64,000 bases of DNA from Kingdonia uniflora (Eukaryota > Streptophyta > Magnoliopsida > Ranunculales > Circaeasteraceae), in assembly GCA_014058105.1 (NCBI GenBank), contig JACGCM010002493.1, positions 744,001 through 808,000 of the forward strand, read 5' to 3'. Below the pieces are notes generated by a model. It was not told the origin of the DNA. It made no database searches and worked only from the letters and a program-made list of their open reading frames with translations. Positions 33,340-45,844 of the stretch are shown one piece after another. Every line of letters begins with the position of its first letter. The stretch's first letter is position 1. The translations under genes and the position numbers were made by a program.

Positions 33340-35330
33340 CACTAAGACCTGGATGTAGGCATTTTAACCATGTATATTTCCACCACCAGGCTGTGTCGAG
33401 TCATTGTCGGGTACTTTCGAAAGCGTTTTTGACTAAGAAATCCCCATGTATATCCGGCTTCCAGATTTAAATATTTTCAGCATTTGGATTGCATGGAATA
33501 CAAGTAATGTCTATTCCCATAGCCAAGAGTGCGAGAGAGATGTCCAAAGGAACATTCCAACCATCATACTTAATAAAATCACTGACCTTGGCTGTATAAA
33601 ACTTCCAAAGATGGTTAGGGAGGTCTATATGTTCACGTAAAGGAGTGCATGTTTCCCAAGAATCTCTCCAAAAGTCGATCTTTTTGCCATTTCCAATTAT
33701 CCATCCGATAAAAGGCTTGTTTATAGTCTCAATAAATTTAATACCCAGCCAGACAGAGGAGCTCTTGTGGTATTTAATCCTTTCACCACTTTTTGTATAA
33801 AATTTAGCATATATCATTTACGCCCAAGGATCTTCTCTTTTGAGTAAAAATCATGTTTAACTTGCATAACATAGCATTGTTCACCTCTTTTAGACATCTT
33901 ATTCCTAGACCTCCTTCTCGAATCGGTTTACACACCTTTTCCCATCTAAGAGTAATCCCCTTTCTCTTTGTAGGGTCCCCAGTCCAAATAAAATTTCAAA
34001 TAATGGCATCTCCTTTTTTGATTAGGGATTGAGGCCATTTCTAGATGGCCATATTGTAAATGGGGATACTATTTAAATTAGATTTGGCAAGAACTACTCT
34101 CCTTTGAAAAGATAGCATTCTCCCATTCCAACTATTCGCTCTCTTCCTGATTTTTTCCACCAGAGGGGTGATAGTGCTTTTAGATACCCTTCCTTGTACC
34201 AGAGGTATTCCAAGATAAGTCTATGGGAATCCTCCCTCCTGAAACCCAAACATATCGATCACCTCAGTTCTTCTATAGTTGGGAATGTGACCAGTAAAGA
34301 TTTTGCTTTTCTCAATACTTACCATCTGCCTTGAGGAAAGTTGGTAATTAAGAAGTACTTTGTGCAGATTTCTTAAGCATTTGGCCATTCCATTAACAAA
34401 CAGAAAAATGTTGTCAACCTTGTAATACCTTTAATCTTGACCATTGGAGTAATTTTCTTTTGTCTCACAAGAAACTTAAGATTATAACTCAGGATATCTT
34501 CAGTAATAGCAAATAGCAGTGGAGAGAATTCTTGACGCAATCATAGAGAGTCTTGTGGCAAGAATCTTAGTGATGAGTTTGAATGTAAAGTTGCTAAGGA
34601 AAATAGGCCTATAGTCTCGCACATTGGACGGCTTCTTTACCTTATGGATCAGGACAATAAGATTCGAGTTAAAATTTACTAGAATAACTCCATCCCTGAA
34701 AAAGGATGATATACCCAACACAATATCCTCCCCAATAATATCCCAATATGTTCTGAAAAAAGCACATAAAAATCCATCCGGTCCTGGGGAGTTTTGGCCA
34801 TCCAGAGAAAATAGCATCCCGAATCTCCTCCTCATTAGGAATGCCAGAGAGACTATTGTTTTCTTCATGCGTAACAAAGACTACATTATGCGTAAATAGT
34901 TCAGGACAGTCTATCATCTCATGTCTTGCAAATTTTCGGCATAGTAAGTGAGAATATACTATTTAATGCAGTTCTGATTAGAGAGCACTATCTCATTTTG
35001 ATCCCGAAGTTCTATAATATTAGTCTGGACCATTTTCATTTGAGTGGAATGTTGAAAAAATGAAGTATTTCTATCTCTAACAAATAGCTATTTGACCCTC
35101 GATCTTTGTCTCCAATCATCCTCCTCCTTCTCCTCAATCTTTTCCAGTTCATTTGATTTGTTTAACATCTGTGTATACAAATTATCATCTGTCTCATCAT
35201 CTTCTTGCCAAATTTGGAGTTTTAGTATCTCTCTCTCAAGTTCCTTCTTGTTACTGACTGTAATATCTAGAACTTGTATTTTCCAATTTTTAATTGCCAT
35301 CTTCAGTCTTCTTAGTTTTAACATAATGAC
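33340..35330 (-). pseudogene. LINE ORF2 reverse transcriptase (broken)
   Basis: 34877-34500 contains SPGPDGFLCAFFRTYWDIIG, VILIHKVKKPSNVRDYRPI-like text and ITKILATRLS. The catalytic box region near 34410 reads KVDNIFLFVNG where FADDIFLF is expected, so the Asp pair is damaged. Downstream TYLGIPLVQGR and LSFQRRVVLAKSNLNSIP are the usual plant LINE thumb text. 35324-35088 is the acidic helical linker between endonuclease and RT (ELEKIEEKEEDDWRQRSRVK). Confidence 0.85.
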
Positions 35331-35399
35331 AAGTAAATGAGCAGCAGAGAGAGTTTGATTCTAGCTAATCTCAACCACTTCTCTAAAAATTTGCACCTT

Positions 35400-36124
35400 A
35401 CTCCAAGATTGCATATATCTGAACGGTATGCTACTCGGCTCTGCTATTCCATTATACTCTCCAAAAAGAAGATAATGGTCAGGCTGAGTACGAGGAAACA
35501 CTTTTACCATCTAATTTTGGAATTTGGCATTCCAGCGATCATTTATCAGGCTTCTATCCAGCACACTCAAGATACTCATCACCCCTTTTTGACCATTACA
35601 CAAGGTAAAAGTGACCCCAGTTGTAATACTTTCTGTAAGGCCTGCTGCATCAATCACATAAGAGAATCTGCAACTGCTCTCCTACATGGAGGTTTCTTTC
35701 TCTTTTTTTCTGACATTCTAAGAACCATATTAAAATCCCCAATACAAATCCATGATAAATGGTTAGTACTGGATATTTGAATAATCTAGCTCCAAAGGTC
35801 CGCTCTATAAAATCGCAGACAATCTGTAGGAACAAATGTGAAAAGGCATTCCATAAATATGATTGAAATATGCTGATTGGTATTCATGACAACACTCGGA
35901 TTCTGGAGGCCCTCCTTCCAAAGAATCTAAATGTCTCCTTTATTCAACCCATCCTCATTAGTTATAATCAAGGTATTGTATCCTGAAATACGAAATCCCT
36001 TAACAAAAATTTTTGGTTCTGCAAACCCAATAATATTGGGATTCAGCTCCAATATTTTTTTCCTGATATAGATCATGGTATTCGTATTCCCCAGTCCTCT
36101 AGCATTCCAGAAAAGTACTCTCAT
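35400..36124 (-). pseudogene. LINE ORF2 endonuclease domain
   Basis: Starts MRVLFWNARGLGNTNTMIYI, the standard opening of plant LINE ORF2, followed by LNPNIIGFAEPKI with the expected metal-binding Glu. After a TAA near 35927 the frame continues with ISIIFMECLF and LSWICIGDFNMVL (the GDFN motif near 35735). It belongs to the apurinic-endonuclease-like nuclease family that nicks target DNA. Confidence 0.85.
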
Positions 36125-36281
36125 TGCAAACTTGTGGTAGAGTGTGTAATTCTCAGGTCCATAGTATAAACTCGGTCCCCTTTGATTATTTGATTAGGTA
36201 ATAAACCCTGATTTTCTTTTCTGTGAGGTCAACCCAACTCTCCAGATTTAGCAGCTTCCTCACCTCCTTAATAGGACTATC

Positions 36282-37308
36282 CTAATCTCCAGAATATGCT
36301 TCTTTACTATTTTGTGTGCTCCCCTTGCTATTACCAACATTCAAATCCCCTAGACCCTTTTCCTCTTCCATTCCAAAAGCCCTTTGCGTATTAATACTTT
36401 GTTCCCCACTTTCACCATCACTAAGAGCATGAAATTTATTTGTCGACTCAGTATCTCTAAGCAGTAACTTGGAGTTAGTCTTTGGTGATTTACTTCTACC
36501 TCTTCTACCTTTGGTAACAGACAATTCACCCAGTTTCATATCACCCGGAACTTTAGCTGCAGCAGAATCAGTAAAGTAGGTATGCTTGTTCGGTGGACTA
36601 GTACTTTGTAATTTCTTTATCGTCTCCATCTTACTCGGTTCTCATTCTTCTGTAATAGGCAGGTCGTGTTTACCCTTGTTACACTTGATTTTGTTTACCT
36701 CTGAAAGCTCTTTGTATCACCTTACACTTCGCAATACAGTGTCCAAAATTCTTGCAGTGATTGCAGAATTTGGGTACCCTATGTAGGATAATTTCTTGCT
36801 TAATCATCTTTCCCTCAATGTCTATAAAAACATGATTAGGAATAGGCTGTGAAAGATCGATATCAACCAGCACACTTGGTAATCCTGGAAATTTACACCA
36901 AATAAGAGCATTCGTGTTGTGATGATTGTCAACCGAGAAAAATGGACTCCAAGGCATCAATCTCATTCGCATCTTCTCTACAATCCAAGGTCCATGAATC
37001 CGTATGAAAATTTTATCCTTTTCATTATCAAGTTTGATAATGAAGAAGCCTTTCCCTAATGGGATTAGCTTGTATTGAACCGAGATTTTCCATTTAGTTA
37101 TTGCGTACTCCTGAATATTTGCAAATTTCACCTTCTAGAGATCCAGTCGGCCTACCAAGCTATACCTGAATTGTGACACCCCAATAGCAGCCTCTCTTGC
37201 AGGGATTGAGATAAACGGAGTATCACCCCGCATCCCCACTTCGGGTAGTGATGGGGTTTCAACATGGATATTTTTCCCTCTTACTAGATCAGCAAACGAT
37301 TATTTCAT
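36282..37308 (-). pseudogene. LINE ORF1 (nucleic-acid-binding protein, broken)
   Basis: The likely ATG is at 37308, followed by a TAA at codon 3, then SFADLVRGKNIHVE, RGDTPFISIP and the domain IPLGKGFFIIKLDNEKDKIF... GPWIVEKMRMRLMPWSPFF (DUF4283-like). A zinc knuckle CNHCKNFGHCIAKC follows near 36735. A frameshift leads to the basic, Ser-rich tail 36629-36282. ORF1 proteins coat the LINE RNA. Confidence 0.85.
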
Positions 37309-37331
37309 TGTGTTCGGAGCAGTTTCAAGGA

Positions 37332-37348
37332 TTTAAGGTACACTTTCT
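37332..37348. repeat. LINE target-site duplication, right copy
   Basis: TTTAAGGTACACTTTCT, identical to 32224-32240. Confidence 0.92.
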
Positions 37349-37518
37349 CCATATTTTTAGTTTGTCAAAAAATTTAAACATTGTTATGCGCACCGTTACA
37401 GTACCATTTGCCCCTAAATCCAAAATGATTTATCGATCCATCTTTATACTCTATTTATTACGTTGTAGCTTTATATTAATGAAACATACAAATCAAATAT
37501 TTCTTGCCCTGTTCAAAC

Positions 37519-40500
37519 CTGCAGCTCCGGTTGCGAAGACAACAGGGACACTGCGGTCTCCCTCTCCATAGCAAGCTCAACCTCTAAATCTTTTATTCTG
37601 AGGCGTACGTCCTTAAGTTCCTACACTAGGTTTACGAAAGTACCTTAGCCTATAAAATTTTTATCCAACAAAATATATCCAATCAGTTTACAAATATTCC
37701 CAAATAATCATACAATCATAATAATATCACACTACCCTACCTTCTCATTTTCCAACTCTAGGCATTCGTTGTCATCCCCTTGGTTGTCTCCCAACGTCTG
37801 AGGAGACACACCATCCAGCCCATCAACAACGCCAAAGGCAACACTTTCAGTCTCATCATATTCCTCCTTCTCCACATAGGTGTCGGCCCTGATGGCATCC
37901 ACCTCATCTTCAGAATATCCTTTGGACATAAGATGACGCCCGAGCCTGTCACGCTCAGCTACTACCTCCTCCAAGTCCACTCTCACCTCCGCCTAAACCA
38001 TATTAATCTCTACTACTTGGGAAGCCTTCAGGGCCTCCGGCAGCTTCCCCTCCTTGCTCAAATCAGATTTCAATCGAGCTACATTCCTTTTGAGCTTGAC
38101 CTTCTTCCTTTTCAGCTCAACTCTCTCTCTACGACCCAGAGGCATATTCCCTTCATCAGCCGAGCAGCCTATAAAAATCAAAGAGAATTGACCTTATTGA
38201 TTAGCTCGAATCATAATACAAAATCCATCACAATACGTATTCGAGCATATGAACATATCATTATACTCATCTCTTCCTCCCCATAGAGAGCTGCCAACCT
38301 GGCTTTTTCCTCCACCTCTTTCCAATCATCTTCCACCATAGGTTGATCTTCTACAACCTTCACCCCTGACATTTTAGAAGGTTCAACCCTTCTCTTTTTT
38401 GCCCTTTCCGCGACCTTACCACTTCCCGTGGTCTCAGAAGCCGAAGGACGCTTCAGCATTTTCTTTTTGGGGAACGTTCGAGCTAATTTGCTCGACGTAA
38501 TGGACTCAGGTAACCCTGTGCAGTCCACTCCAAGGGCCCTAGGAAAGTTTGCTTGCCTTTCCCCATCAGTCTCCTTCTTTTTGCAACCGTCAGCGCTTGT
38601 CATTAGCCTTGTCGACTGAGATTTAAGATTTTTTTTAACTCTGCTCTTAACAAGTTTTTTCTTGCTAATGCGAAGATCCTCCAGTACAGCCTCGAACTCT
38701 ATCTCTTCTTGAGCAACTGTATCCAACAATGACTCTTTCCTCATCACCTACAATTTGGGGCCTGTCATACACAAAACATTAACATCAGCGGGCATTGTAC
38801 AATTTGTACTAAATCATATATTTTACATTGTTATATTTACTTTGTTTTACAGTTCTAAACATAAGTTCTATAGGTTTTTCATCATCTCTCTGAAGGCAAT
38901 CACCTTTTACCCATATCACATTATCCTTCCACGGTCGACCTGCTGAGTTTAGATCGAAGAAGCGAAGTCGAGTTGAGCTCGCACAGAAATATGCCCCTCT
39001 ACTTACAGAATAGTTTTTTACACCATAAACTGTAACACATCCTTAGGGAATATCCTCCTCCTTCTCCCATCTCCTTCCCACCTTGTATTCAAAGATTCAC
39101 AAATACTTATCACCTCCCATATGTTCCCGTTCATTTGAACGGGACATGCCCCAATGAGATTCATAATCCCTTTCGCCAGATTACTAAGGGGAAGACTCAA
39201 CCCATACTCTAACTGAGATAGGTAACATAAAAAACTCTCTGAAAGTTCAGTATGAATATCCCCATTAAAATACTCCAAAGAGATCGATTCCTTTATTCCC
39301 TTATCCCATTTCTCCTTCACCAAATAAGCCAACAAATAAAAATATTCATCTCCCGTCGCTACAGTGCAACCCCTAAATTGCCAACCGGCATAATCTGTAC
39401 ACTTACCTCATCTACCTCCTATAGAATCCCTGGCTTTACAAAACTCTTTGAATGTATCCAAACGAGGAGGATAGTATATCAGTCTTCTGGGGAAACCTGG
39501 AAATTTATCAACACCTACTTCTTCCTCACTTCCATACATTCTAATCACATACTCTACCGACCGACGGGAGGTCGATGCCTCACTTACAGGGGAACTCCTC
39601 ATATCAACTACGAGAAATGATTTTATCCTATTCAACACTCCTCAAGTTTGACCTACACACAGGTCCAGGTATCTATTATTATCTTTTAATATACGTCAAC
39701 CACATTCAAATATCTTTCATATATCATATAACAAGCATATTTTGATAGATTGCTATAAATACTAATTTATTACTCTTCCTAGCAATACAAAATGATCTTC
39801 AAAAGCACATACGCACATCACAAATCCTCTACTAACCTTCTATGAAGAGTGTGAATCCGAGGTAGCACTGAATCCTTCCCTCACCACGCTACTGTACAAC
39901 TACTTTCACGACTCAGTTTCAGCAACTCTCTCATGCTTTGACTGATGATTCCTTTTAATTAAATCTCTACGAGTTTCTGTGCTATTTTTGCCTCTCTTCT
40001 TTCTTCCTCTCTCACTACTCTTCAAGTTTTCAAAAGTTGAAAAATGTTTGATTGACGAAGATGAAGCAGTATTTAAATTTTTTTACTCTAACTGCTGGCA
40101 GTTATTGAGCCTCGTATGAGCTGTCCTCAGTTTTGGAACTGAGGTATACCTTTCACTACCCATGTCAGACGTCTTGAACCTTTTTGGTAAAAATAACTTC
40201 CCATCATTTCCCTTTCCCTTATATTTTAATCTATTTGTATCTCTCTTTTCCAAATTTCCCTCTGACCTCACCACACTTACGATGACTCACTCTTACACGC
40301 AATCAGATTTTTATAACTTTTGTACAAGGGACAAAATAAGAAACTCCCTGCTTTTTCTATACGTGCCCCTTCTTCTACTCTTATAGCAGCAATGATGCCA
40401 TTTCTAAAGCTCCTATAACAAATTTTTTAATTTTTTTTTACAACAGTCACAAACAACATTCACAAAAATAAAAGATCTATTCAACAAGAATTTATTTCAA

Positions 40501-40873
40501 ATTATTCAAACTCAAACAGTCACATACATTCTGTCACCCCTATTTTTACATCCGCTCCGTTTACCTCACATATAGTTTCATCTAAAATAGCCTTGATGAC
40601 CTGGGGAGCCACATACAATAAATAAACCTACAACGATCCTCGCATCCTCAAAATTGATCTCTTCTTCAGCAATCAATCCCGCCACCTCTTCTCCATCTGA
40701 AGGATCCACCACCAGTTCATAAAAAAAACCTTAAAGAAAAAACAAGCATACTCAAGTTCCCTGCCCATTAAATCTAAACCTTTGAACTGACACTCCCTCA
40801 CTGGCAACTCAACATCATAATCCAACCATCATTCAGTGGTATAACAGATTCTCTTAGATTGAGTCCACACCAT
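37519..40873 (-). pseudogene. Antisense gene of copy E: upstream exons
   Basis: Exons by alignment with B: 37620-37519 (exactly 102 bases, same splice sites), 38168-37741 (SKGYSEDEVDAIRADTYVEK, acidic run, VVDGLDGVSPQTLGDNQGDD), from 38747 to about 38250 (basic: KKLVKSRVKKNLKSQSTRLM), and 39652-38851 (globular domain: LIYYPPRLDTFKEFCKARDS, EKWDKGIKESISLEYFNGDI, PVQMNGNIWEVISICESLN). Then a piece near 40274-39840 and ATG 40873 (MVWTQSKRICYTTE, then stop). This copy keeps Trp in EKWDKG, where copies B and C have a stop. Several other stops are present. Confidence 0.7.
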
Positions 40874-41039
40874 TCTTATCTCTTCCTCACAAATTCTGAT
40901 ATTATCCTTTTATCTCATAACAGAAATCCCATATCTTGAAAGAAATTATTTGCACATATCTCTTCCTATCGAGCAAAGCCATTCCAGACTATTATAGATC
41001 AAACTTATTCTTTCCAGTTCTAATTTTCTAAGACGACCT

Positions 41040-41700
41040 CTATGAGATCGATTCTACATTCTAAAACACCTAAAAGATTTTTTTTTCTTCTCTCCCACTT
41101 TTTGAGCATATAGGTCGAATTACGTTTAACAGTTACACACATTTCTTCATTTTTATAAGCAAATGCATCACAGTTCGATTACTATAAATATTTTACTTTC
41201 TGCCCTCATACATTTCATTTCATACAATATTTGACAGTCTTCGGGTCATACAGCTCGATTTCTAGAGTTATTCTATTTCTATATCAGCACGAAATTTGGA
41301 TAACAAATTTTATTCATCTCGAAACATATTACAAGTCTTTCAAGAACTCGACATCAGGTACTTTACAGTTCCATATTTTTCAAGTACTTTTATAGATAAC
41401 AAGTCTTTCAAGAACTCGACCTCAAGTACTTTACAGTTCCATGTTTTTCAAGTACTTTTACAACTAACAAGTCTTCCATGCACTCTAAAGCGTCAAATCC
41501 TTCAGTTCGTTCTACTTTAGTAATCTTTCATCCTAATGCAAAGCAGACATTGGAAACAACGAGTATCCTCCATCCCATGAGTTTGGTCGAAATCCAGATA
41601 AACTTCAAATGAAAACTATGAAAGCAGGAGACTCAGTACTTGAACCAACTCTTCAAACTGAAGGTCTTCTCAGTGCAAAGTAGCGATGAAAATACCCAAG
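41040..41700. other. AT-rich spacer of copy E between antisense frames
   Basis: Contains a direct duplication of about 75 bases: ACAAGTCTTTCAAGAACTCGAC followed by TACTTTACAGTTCCAT occurs near 41329 and 41399. No coding sequence is visible. Confidence 0.55.
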
Positions 41701-41724
41701 TAGACTTCTATTCTCCATTATCTT

Positions 41725-42125
41725 CCTCTACTACCATCACCGCCTCTCCTATAACCATCACCCCCTTAGAGTTGGTAGAGTTAAAGAGGGCAAGACCTTA
41801 GAATCCATTGCAACGCAAGACATCAGCGTAATTACATCGCAGTCACGCCTATCCTTGCGTTTGCCACCCCAACCTTGTATTTTGCAAGAATGTGGTGACA
41901 AGCTCAACGTTGCCCGCCTGTCAAAACAACGTGGTGAAACCTCCATCTACAGTAAAACACCTCCTCAGCTTCAGTCGCTTTATTTTCTAGCATTCCTTGA
42001 TACGTCTGAGGAACAGGAACAGAAGTTGGATTTTCCAAGGATTGATCTCCGAAATACCTTAACTTCAACCTCTGTATTTCAGAAGCAATTCTCACTTCAA
42101 GAGCCATTCTACGGGTCTTCACCAT
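41725..42125 (-). pseudogene. Second small antisense reading frame of copy E
   Basis: ATG 42125 opens MVKTRRMALEVRIASEIQRL and KLRYFGDQSLENPTSVPVP, matching copy B's frame at 25846, and continues to about 41945 before a stop or splice at TTTTGACAG (shared with B). The following part is broken; the B Gly-rich end is only faintly visible (GGDGYRRGGDGSRGR-like near 41740). Function unknown. Confidence 0.5.
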
Positions 42126-42456
42126 CTCCAACAATTTCAAGGAATAAATTAGCAAAACAAACGTATTTGGCCACGAACCTCGGTACAGGTACTATTTATA
42201 TAACCCTACATTTATTGTGCATGTACCTTTTCCCAAGCGTCATCATTCAATACAGACGAGACTCTTCAAACCCTAACCGTCACATACATCAATATTTCTA
42301 TCAACATTCAATGCACGTACTTCGCCCTTGACGCGCGCATTTTTTATGCAGTCAAACACCATCATTACTTCCTTCCTCATTTAAATTTCTAACCCGTATA
42401 CCCAAAAATTCTTTCTCAACCCAAGCTACTCGTAACTTCGATTGCGAGGGGGCGAT

Positions 42457-43071
42457 TGTAGGGGCCTACCCCTTGATCTTACTTAAATCGAGTTATCTCC
42501 AGTTTGAACTACCTCTATGCCAGACTTGTACATTTTTCACATGACTTCCCCAGTCAACATTGTTACATACTCCACGAAATAATAAAAAATGTGGTTCAAG
42601 CCCAAACCAAAAAACCTGAACAAGTCAAAGCCACCTGTTTCTCTCGAACTATGCAGTTGCTAAATCAACCGCCACTAACCTCATTATTCGAAGAACGTGT
42701 TTCAGCACGATGAAGAACTACGGAGAATGCCTATATAAATAAAAAGTTCCAGAGAGACAAGAACCAGAAAAGAACAGGAGAAATCACCAGGAAAACTATA
42801 TTTTTTAGATTCTCAAAGACCTCAAACATCTTATTTACAAGATCAAGGATTTCTAAGTCTAGAGATCACTTATAATAAGATATCAACCTCAGGCAATAAA
42901 TATCACTATTACAAAAATCCTCAACCCGAGGTCGTGGTTTTTAAACTATTCATAGGTTTTCCACGCTAAACACTTGTGTCATTTCTTATTTTTAATTAGA
43001 TTTTGTTATAGGTACAGTGGTGTAAGAGCTAATTCCAGGCCACTTCGAGCTCACGGAATTAGGCCATTATA
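42457..43071 (+). repeat. 3' LTR of copy E
   Basis: About 615 bp, TGTAGGGGCCTACCCC...GGCCATTATA, ending TATA instead of TACA. It has CTATATAAATA near 42730 and shares the AGATCACTT(G/A)TAATAA and CGAGGTCGTGGTTTTT blocks with copy B's LTR. It is preceded by the purine tract GCGAGGGGGCGA. No matching 5' LTR exists in the window. Confidence 0.85.
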
Positions 43072-43249
43072 GTATGGGTACTTGACATGGTTGGTATCGC
43101 AGTCTTCGAAAGAAATATGGTAAGGACATTTAGCCTTGCTAAAGTTGGGGAAAAGTTTTACTGATTTGGCTTATGATGTCATCTTACAGCAAGATGTAAT
43201 CATATTGTCTTGTATTTTCTTTTTTCTTTTCTCAATTTTGATCATGTAA

Positions 43250-44890
43250 AGATGGCGAGCTTGGCCTTGCCCTTGCTCTTATTCAACTTCTTTTCTTTTA
43301 GTCTCTTCTTCGAGGAACTTTTGAATGTCGACTACATAGTTGCAAAGTCTTCCAACTAGTAGGATGCGATGAAAAATCTGTATTAGAGAATAACAGTTAT
43401 CAGTTTCATGACTATGCACGTTGTGGTACTGACACAAGGGTTTGTTGGGTATATCAGGAATTGCCTGTGCTTCTCGATATAATTTGTCTCCCTTTATTGT
43501 GGGCAAGGTAACGGAGAATGCGGTTATCATAGGAGGCAAGACTGGAATGGGTCTGTAAGACTTTTCGTCTATTTTCTTGACATTGTCGATGTTTCTTTCG
43601 CACTGTTTGGGGGTTCCGTTACCGGCTGACTTCGAAAGAGGCAACAAAAATGCTTTATTGGAGTGGATGATTGAGGAGATTTTCATCTTATCCTTTTTGG
43701 ATCGTTCCAATTCAATGTAGTTATCAACAACATCGATCATTTTTGTCACTGTCTTTGGCTTGTGCAAGGTAAGTTCCTCTCAAACTTTAGAGTTGATGTG
43801 GAGCACGGAAGTGAATGTTGGAACAACAATTTTGGGATCTGAATTCCCAATCTTTTATGTTTCTTGTAGGAAACGCTTGTAAAAACTCACCAAGGTCTCT
43901 TTTCTACCTTGCTCGAAAAAGAACAAGGAATCCACTGTGATCTCTCATTCCATAGCATGAGCATAATTTGACTCAAAGATGCTCTGTAACTGGATGAATG
44001 TAATGATAGAGCCTTCAGGAATAGTTTGGAACCATCTGAGAGGTTCTTCTTTAATGCTCATATTAAATAATCTGTAGAACATGTGATTGAGTTTGCAGTA
44101 TAATCCAACTGCAGCTTTAAAGTGTTGGACGTGGGTGAGAGGGTCAGTGAGGTCTACATATTGATAGAATTTCGGCATGTAGAAATTTTCTGGGATGGGC
44201 ATGACTTTGAGATGAAGAGAAATAGGGTTCGTTTTAATCCTATCGAGAACTGACCTTCGACCTGGCATGTCAAAGTTTATGGCTTGGATCCTATTGTTCA
44301 GGTCATCCAAGGTAATAAATTGTTGTTGAGCATTTGGGGCAGCAACAACTTGAGGATCAAAGTTACCCTATTCTTCGGGTCCCAGCCTGTCTCTCGCTGG
44401 TTATCTCATCACTGATGGAAGAGATTGGTGGCGTATACGCTGACTTCCTAGAGTTGTCGATGCTGAGGATGTGAGTCCAAAATATCGAGAAGCCTTGTCT
44501 AGGTTCCTCGATATGGATCATGAAGTTTGAACTCGTTCCCCTGTTGGCTAGTTTTCTCTCTGAGTAGCCCTGAAATGATGTTCACTTCGGGCTTGGGGAG
44601 GTGACATTTGACGGCCTGTGAGTTGGTCTTGATGCCTCCGTAAATGCTCTATTTCTTATTTTATGTGTCTGACTCTGTTGGTCCAATTCCTTTTTCCTTT
44701 CAGCTATTTCAACTTGAAGAACTTGGGCGTGGATTCGGTGATCTTCAATCCTTTAGACTCGGTCAAATTTTATTTATTTCTGAAGTTCTATCATGACACT
44801 GTGTAGATCGACTATTTTTGGTATTAGGTTGATCTCATGGTTCCTTAGTGTACTGGAGGTACTTTGAAGATTCATGTTTGTCATCGGACT
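43250..44890 (-). pseudogene. Gag of copy D (broken)
   Basis: 44310-43945 reads MDDLNNRIQAINFDMPGRRS, then YVDLTDPLTHVQHFKAAVGL and LRWFQTIPEGSIITFIQLQS, the retrotransposon Gag capsid domain. 43767-43279 reads VDNYIELERSKKDKMK... and CQYHNVHSHETDNCYSL, the degenerate zinc-knuckle/His-Cys region of Tat Gag (CxxH...HxxxxC). A stop and a frameshift separate the parts. Gag would form the particle in which reverse transcription occurs. Confidence 0.82.
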
Positions 44891-44945
44891 GTCTTAGGTC
44901 ACAGGTTGTAAAGAAAAGTATGGTTTTCCCACAGATGACGCCAAT

Positions 44946-45511
44946 TGTAATGGCATGTTTTCCAGAAGGATAATCTTCGCCAATACTTTAGTAAGTATTA
45001 TGCAACAATAAATGTAAATACACTGGATTATACATAGAAAATCAGTAAAGCCTGAGAAAAACCACGACCTCGAGGAGGGTTTTGGTGAAAAATCTAATAA
45101 GTTGCTAGTTATTACAATAGCTATTTAGTAAGAAAGTATTGATGAATGAATAGTAAAGTTGCATATCGGAAAAACTCATTCTCTGCCCGTATTTATAGTA
45201 GATACGAGAAGTTTACAAAAAGAAAAATAGTTTCCAATTTTGGGGGTAGTGGGCAAACTTCGCGGATCTCCCAACGGCTCTATTTGACCAAGCATAACAG
45301 CTACTTTTAGTAGGTCGAGAACTCTGCTCGCAGACGTGAAATTTTCTTGAATGATGGAATGTCTTCGACTAAGGTCCATTGGCTTCTCTTTGTCGAATCT
45401 GGGAAATATGCTACTACATGGGGTAGGTTGAAATACTCTTTAGAGTAAGTGCGATCCACGCCTCGAGCTCTTTCCTTTATTATTGTTCATATCGGTTCTG
45501 TTACTGCTACA
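44946..45511 (-). repeat. LTR of copy D
   Basis: On the minus strand the inner edge is ...TGCCATTACA at 44946. The outer edge is placed at TGTAGCAGTAACAG (45511), giving 566 bp, similar to the related LTRs. The outer edge is inferred from TG...CA ends and expected length only. Confidence 0.6.
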
Positions 45512-45635
45512 TTTCCGACCTCAGAATACTTCCTACAACTTCAACTACTATTCCTGCTGAGAAACTTTGTTACTGTTCTCCAGTTCTTCATCTTGCTGCA
45601 ATTCAAAGTTCCTTACATTATTTTTACAATACAGA

Positions 45636-45640
45636 GGATG
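45636..45640. repeat. Copia target-site duplication, left
   Basis: GGATG, repeated at 50333-50337 directly after the 3' LTR. Confidence 0.85.
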
Positions 45641-45844
45641 TGTAGAGAGATTATAGGATTGATAAGTCCAACTTAAACTTATCTTATCAAGTTGTTATAG
45701 ATAGTTATATATCCCATCTTATGAGGGATCTCTAAATATGTAAAAGCCTATTTAAAGGCAAACAATTCTCAGAGAATAAATATCAAGATGTCTTGTCTTC
45801 TATCCTTACTTTCTCCTAGTAATTCTCATATCTGGGACTTTACA
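45641..45844 (+). repeat. 5' LTR of the Copia element
   Basis: 204 bp, TGTAGAGAGATTATAGG...GGGACTTTACA. Relative to the 3' LTR it has extra sequence in its first 55 bases (TCCAACTTAAACTTATC), and most of the remainder matches closely. Confidence 0.88.

Larger units (their letters stand above)
32241..37331 (-). mobile_element. LINE (plant L1-like non-LTR retrotransposon), near full length
   Basis: 5.09 kb on the minus strand, bounded by 17-bp direct repeats (32224-32240 and 37332-37348). Order: ORF1 from near 37308, ORF2 with endonuclease from 36124, reverse transcriptase, zinc-binding region, and RNase H ending at 32555. The 3' end abuts the left duplication with only a short A-rich tail (AAGAAAGAA). 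It inserted into the intron of copy E's antisense gene, between the coiled-coil exon and the 102-base exon. All ORFs carry stops. Confidence 0.92.
27886..43071 (+). mobile_element. Tat Ty3/gypsy copy E, 5'-truncated, with LINE insertion
   Basis: Starts abruptly inside the second RNase H, then integrase, 161-bp subrepeats, antisense gene (split by the LINE at 32241-37331), second antisense frame and a 3' LTR (42457-43071). Gag, protease and RT are absent. Its sequence is more diverged from A, B and C than those are from each other, so it probably belongs to a sister subfamily. Confidence 0.82.
43072..45511 (-). mobile_element. Fragment of a different Tat-like gypsy element (copy D): LTR, PBS and gag
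   Basis: On the minus strand: LTR 45511-44946, primer-binding site 44943-44926 (TGGCGTCATCTGTGGGAA), gag 44890-43250. The rest is missing because the sequence stops at the end of copy E's LTR. The LTR shares only short blocks with A/B/E LTRs (for example ACCACGACCTCGAGGAGG), so it is a separate family. E may have inserted into D. Confidence 0.78.
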
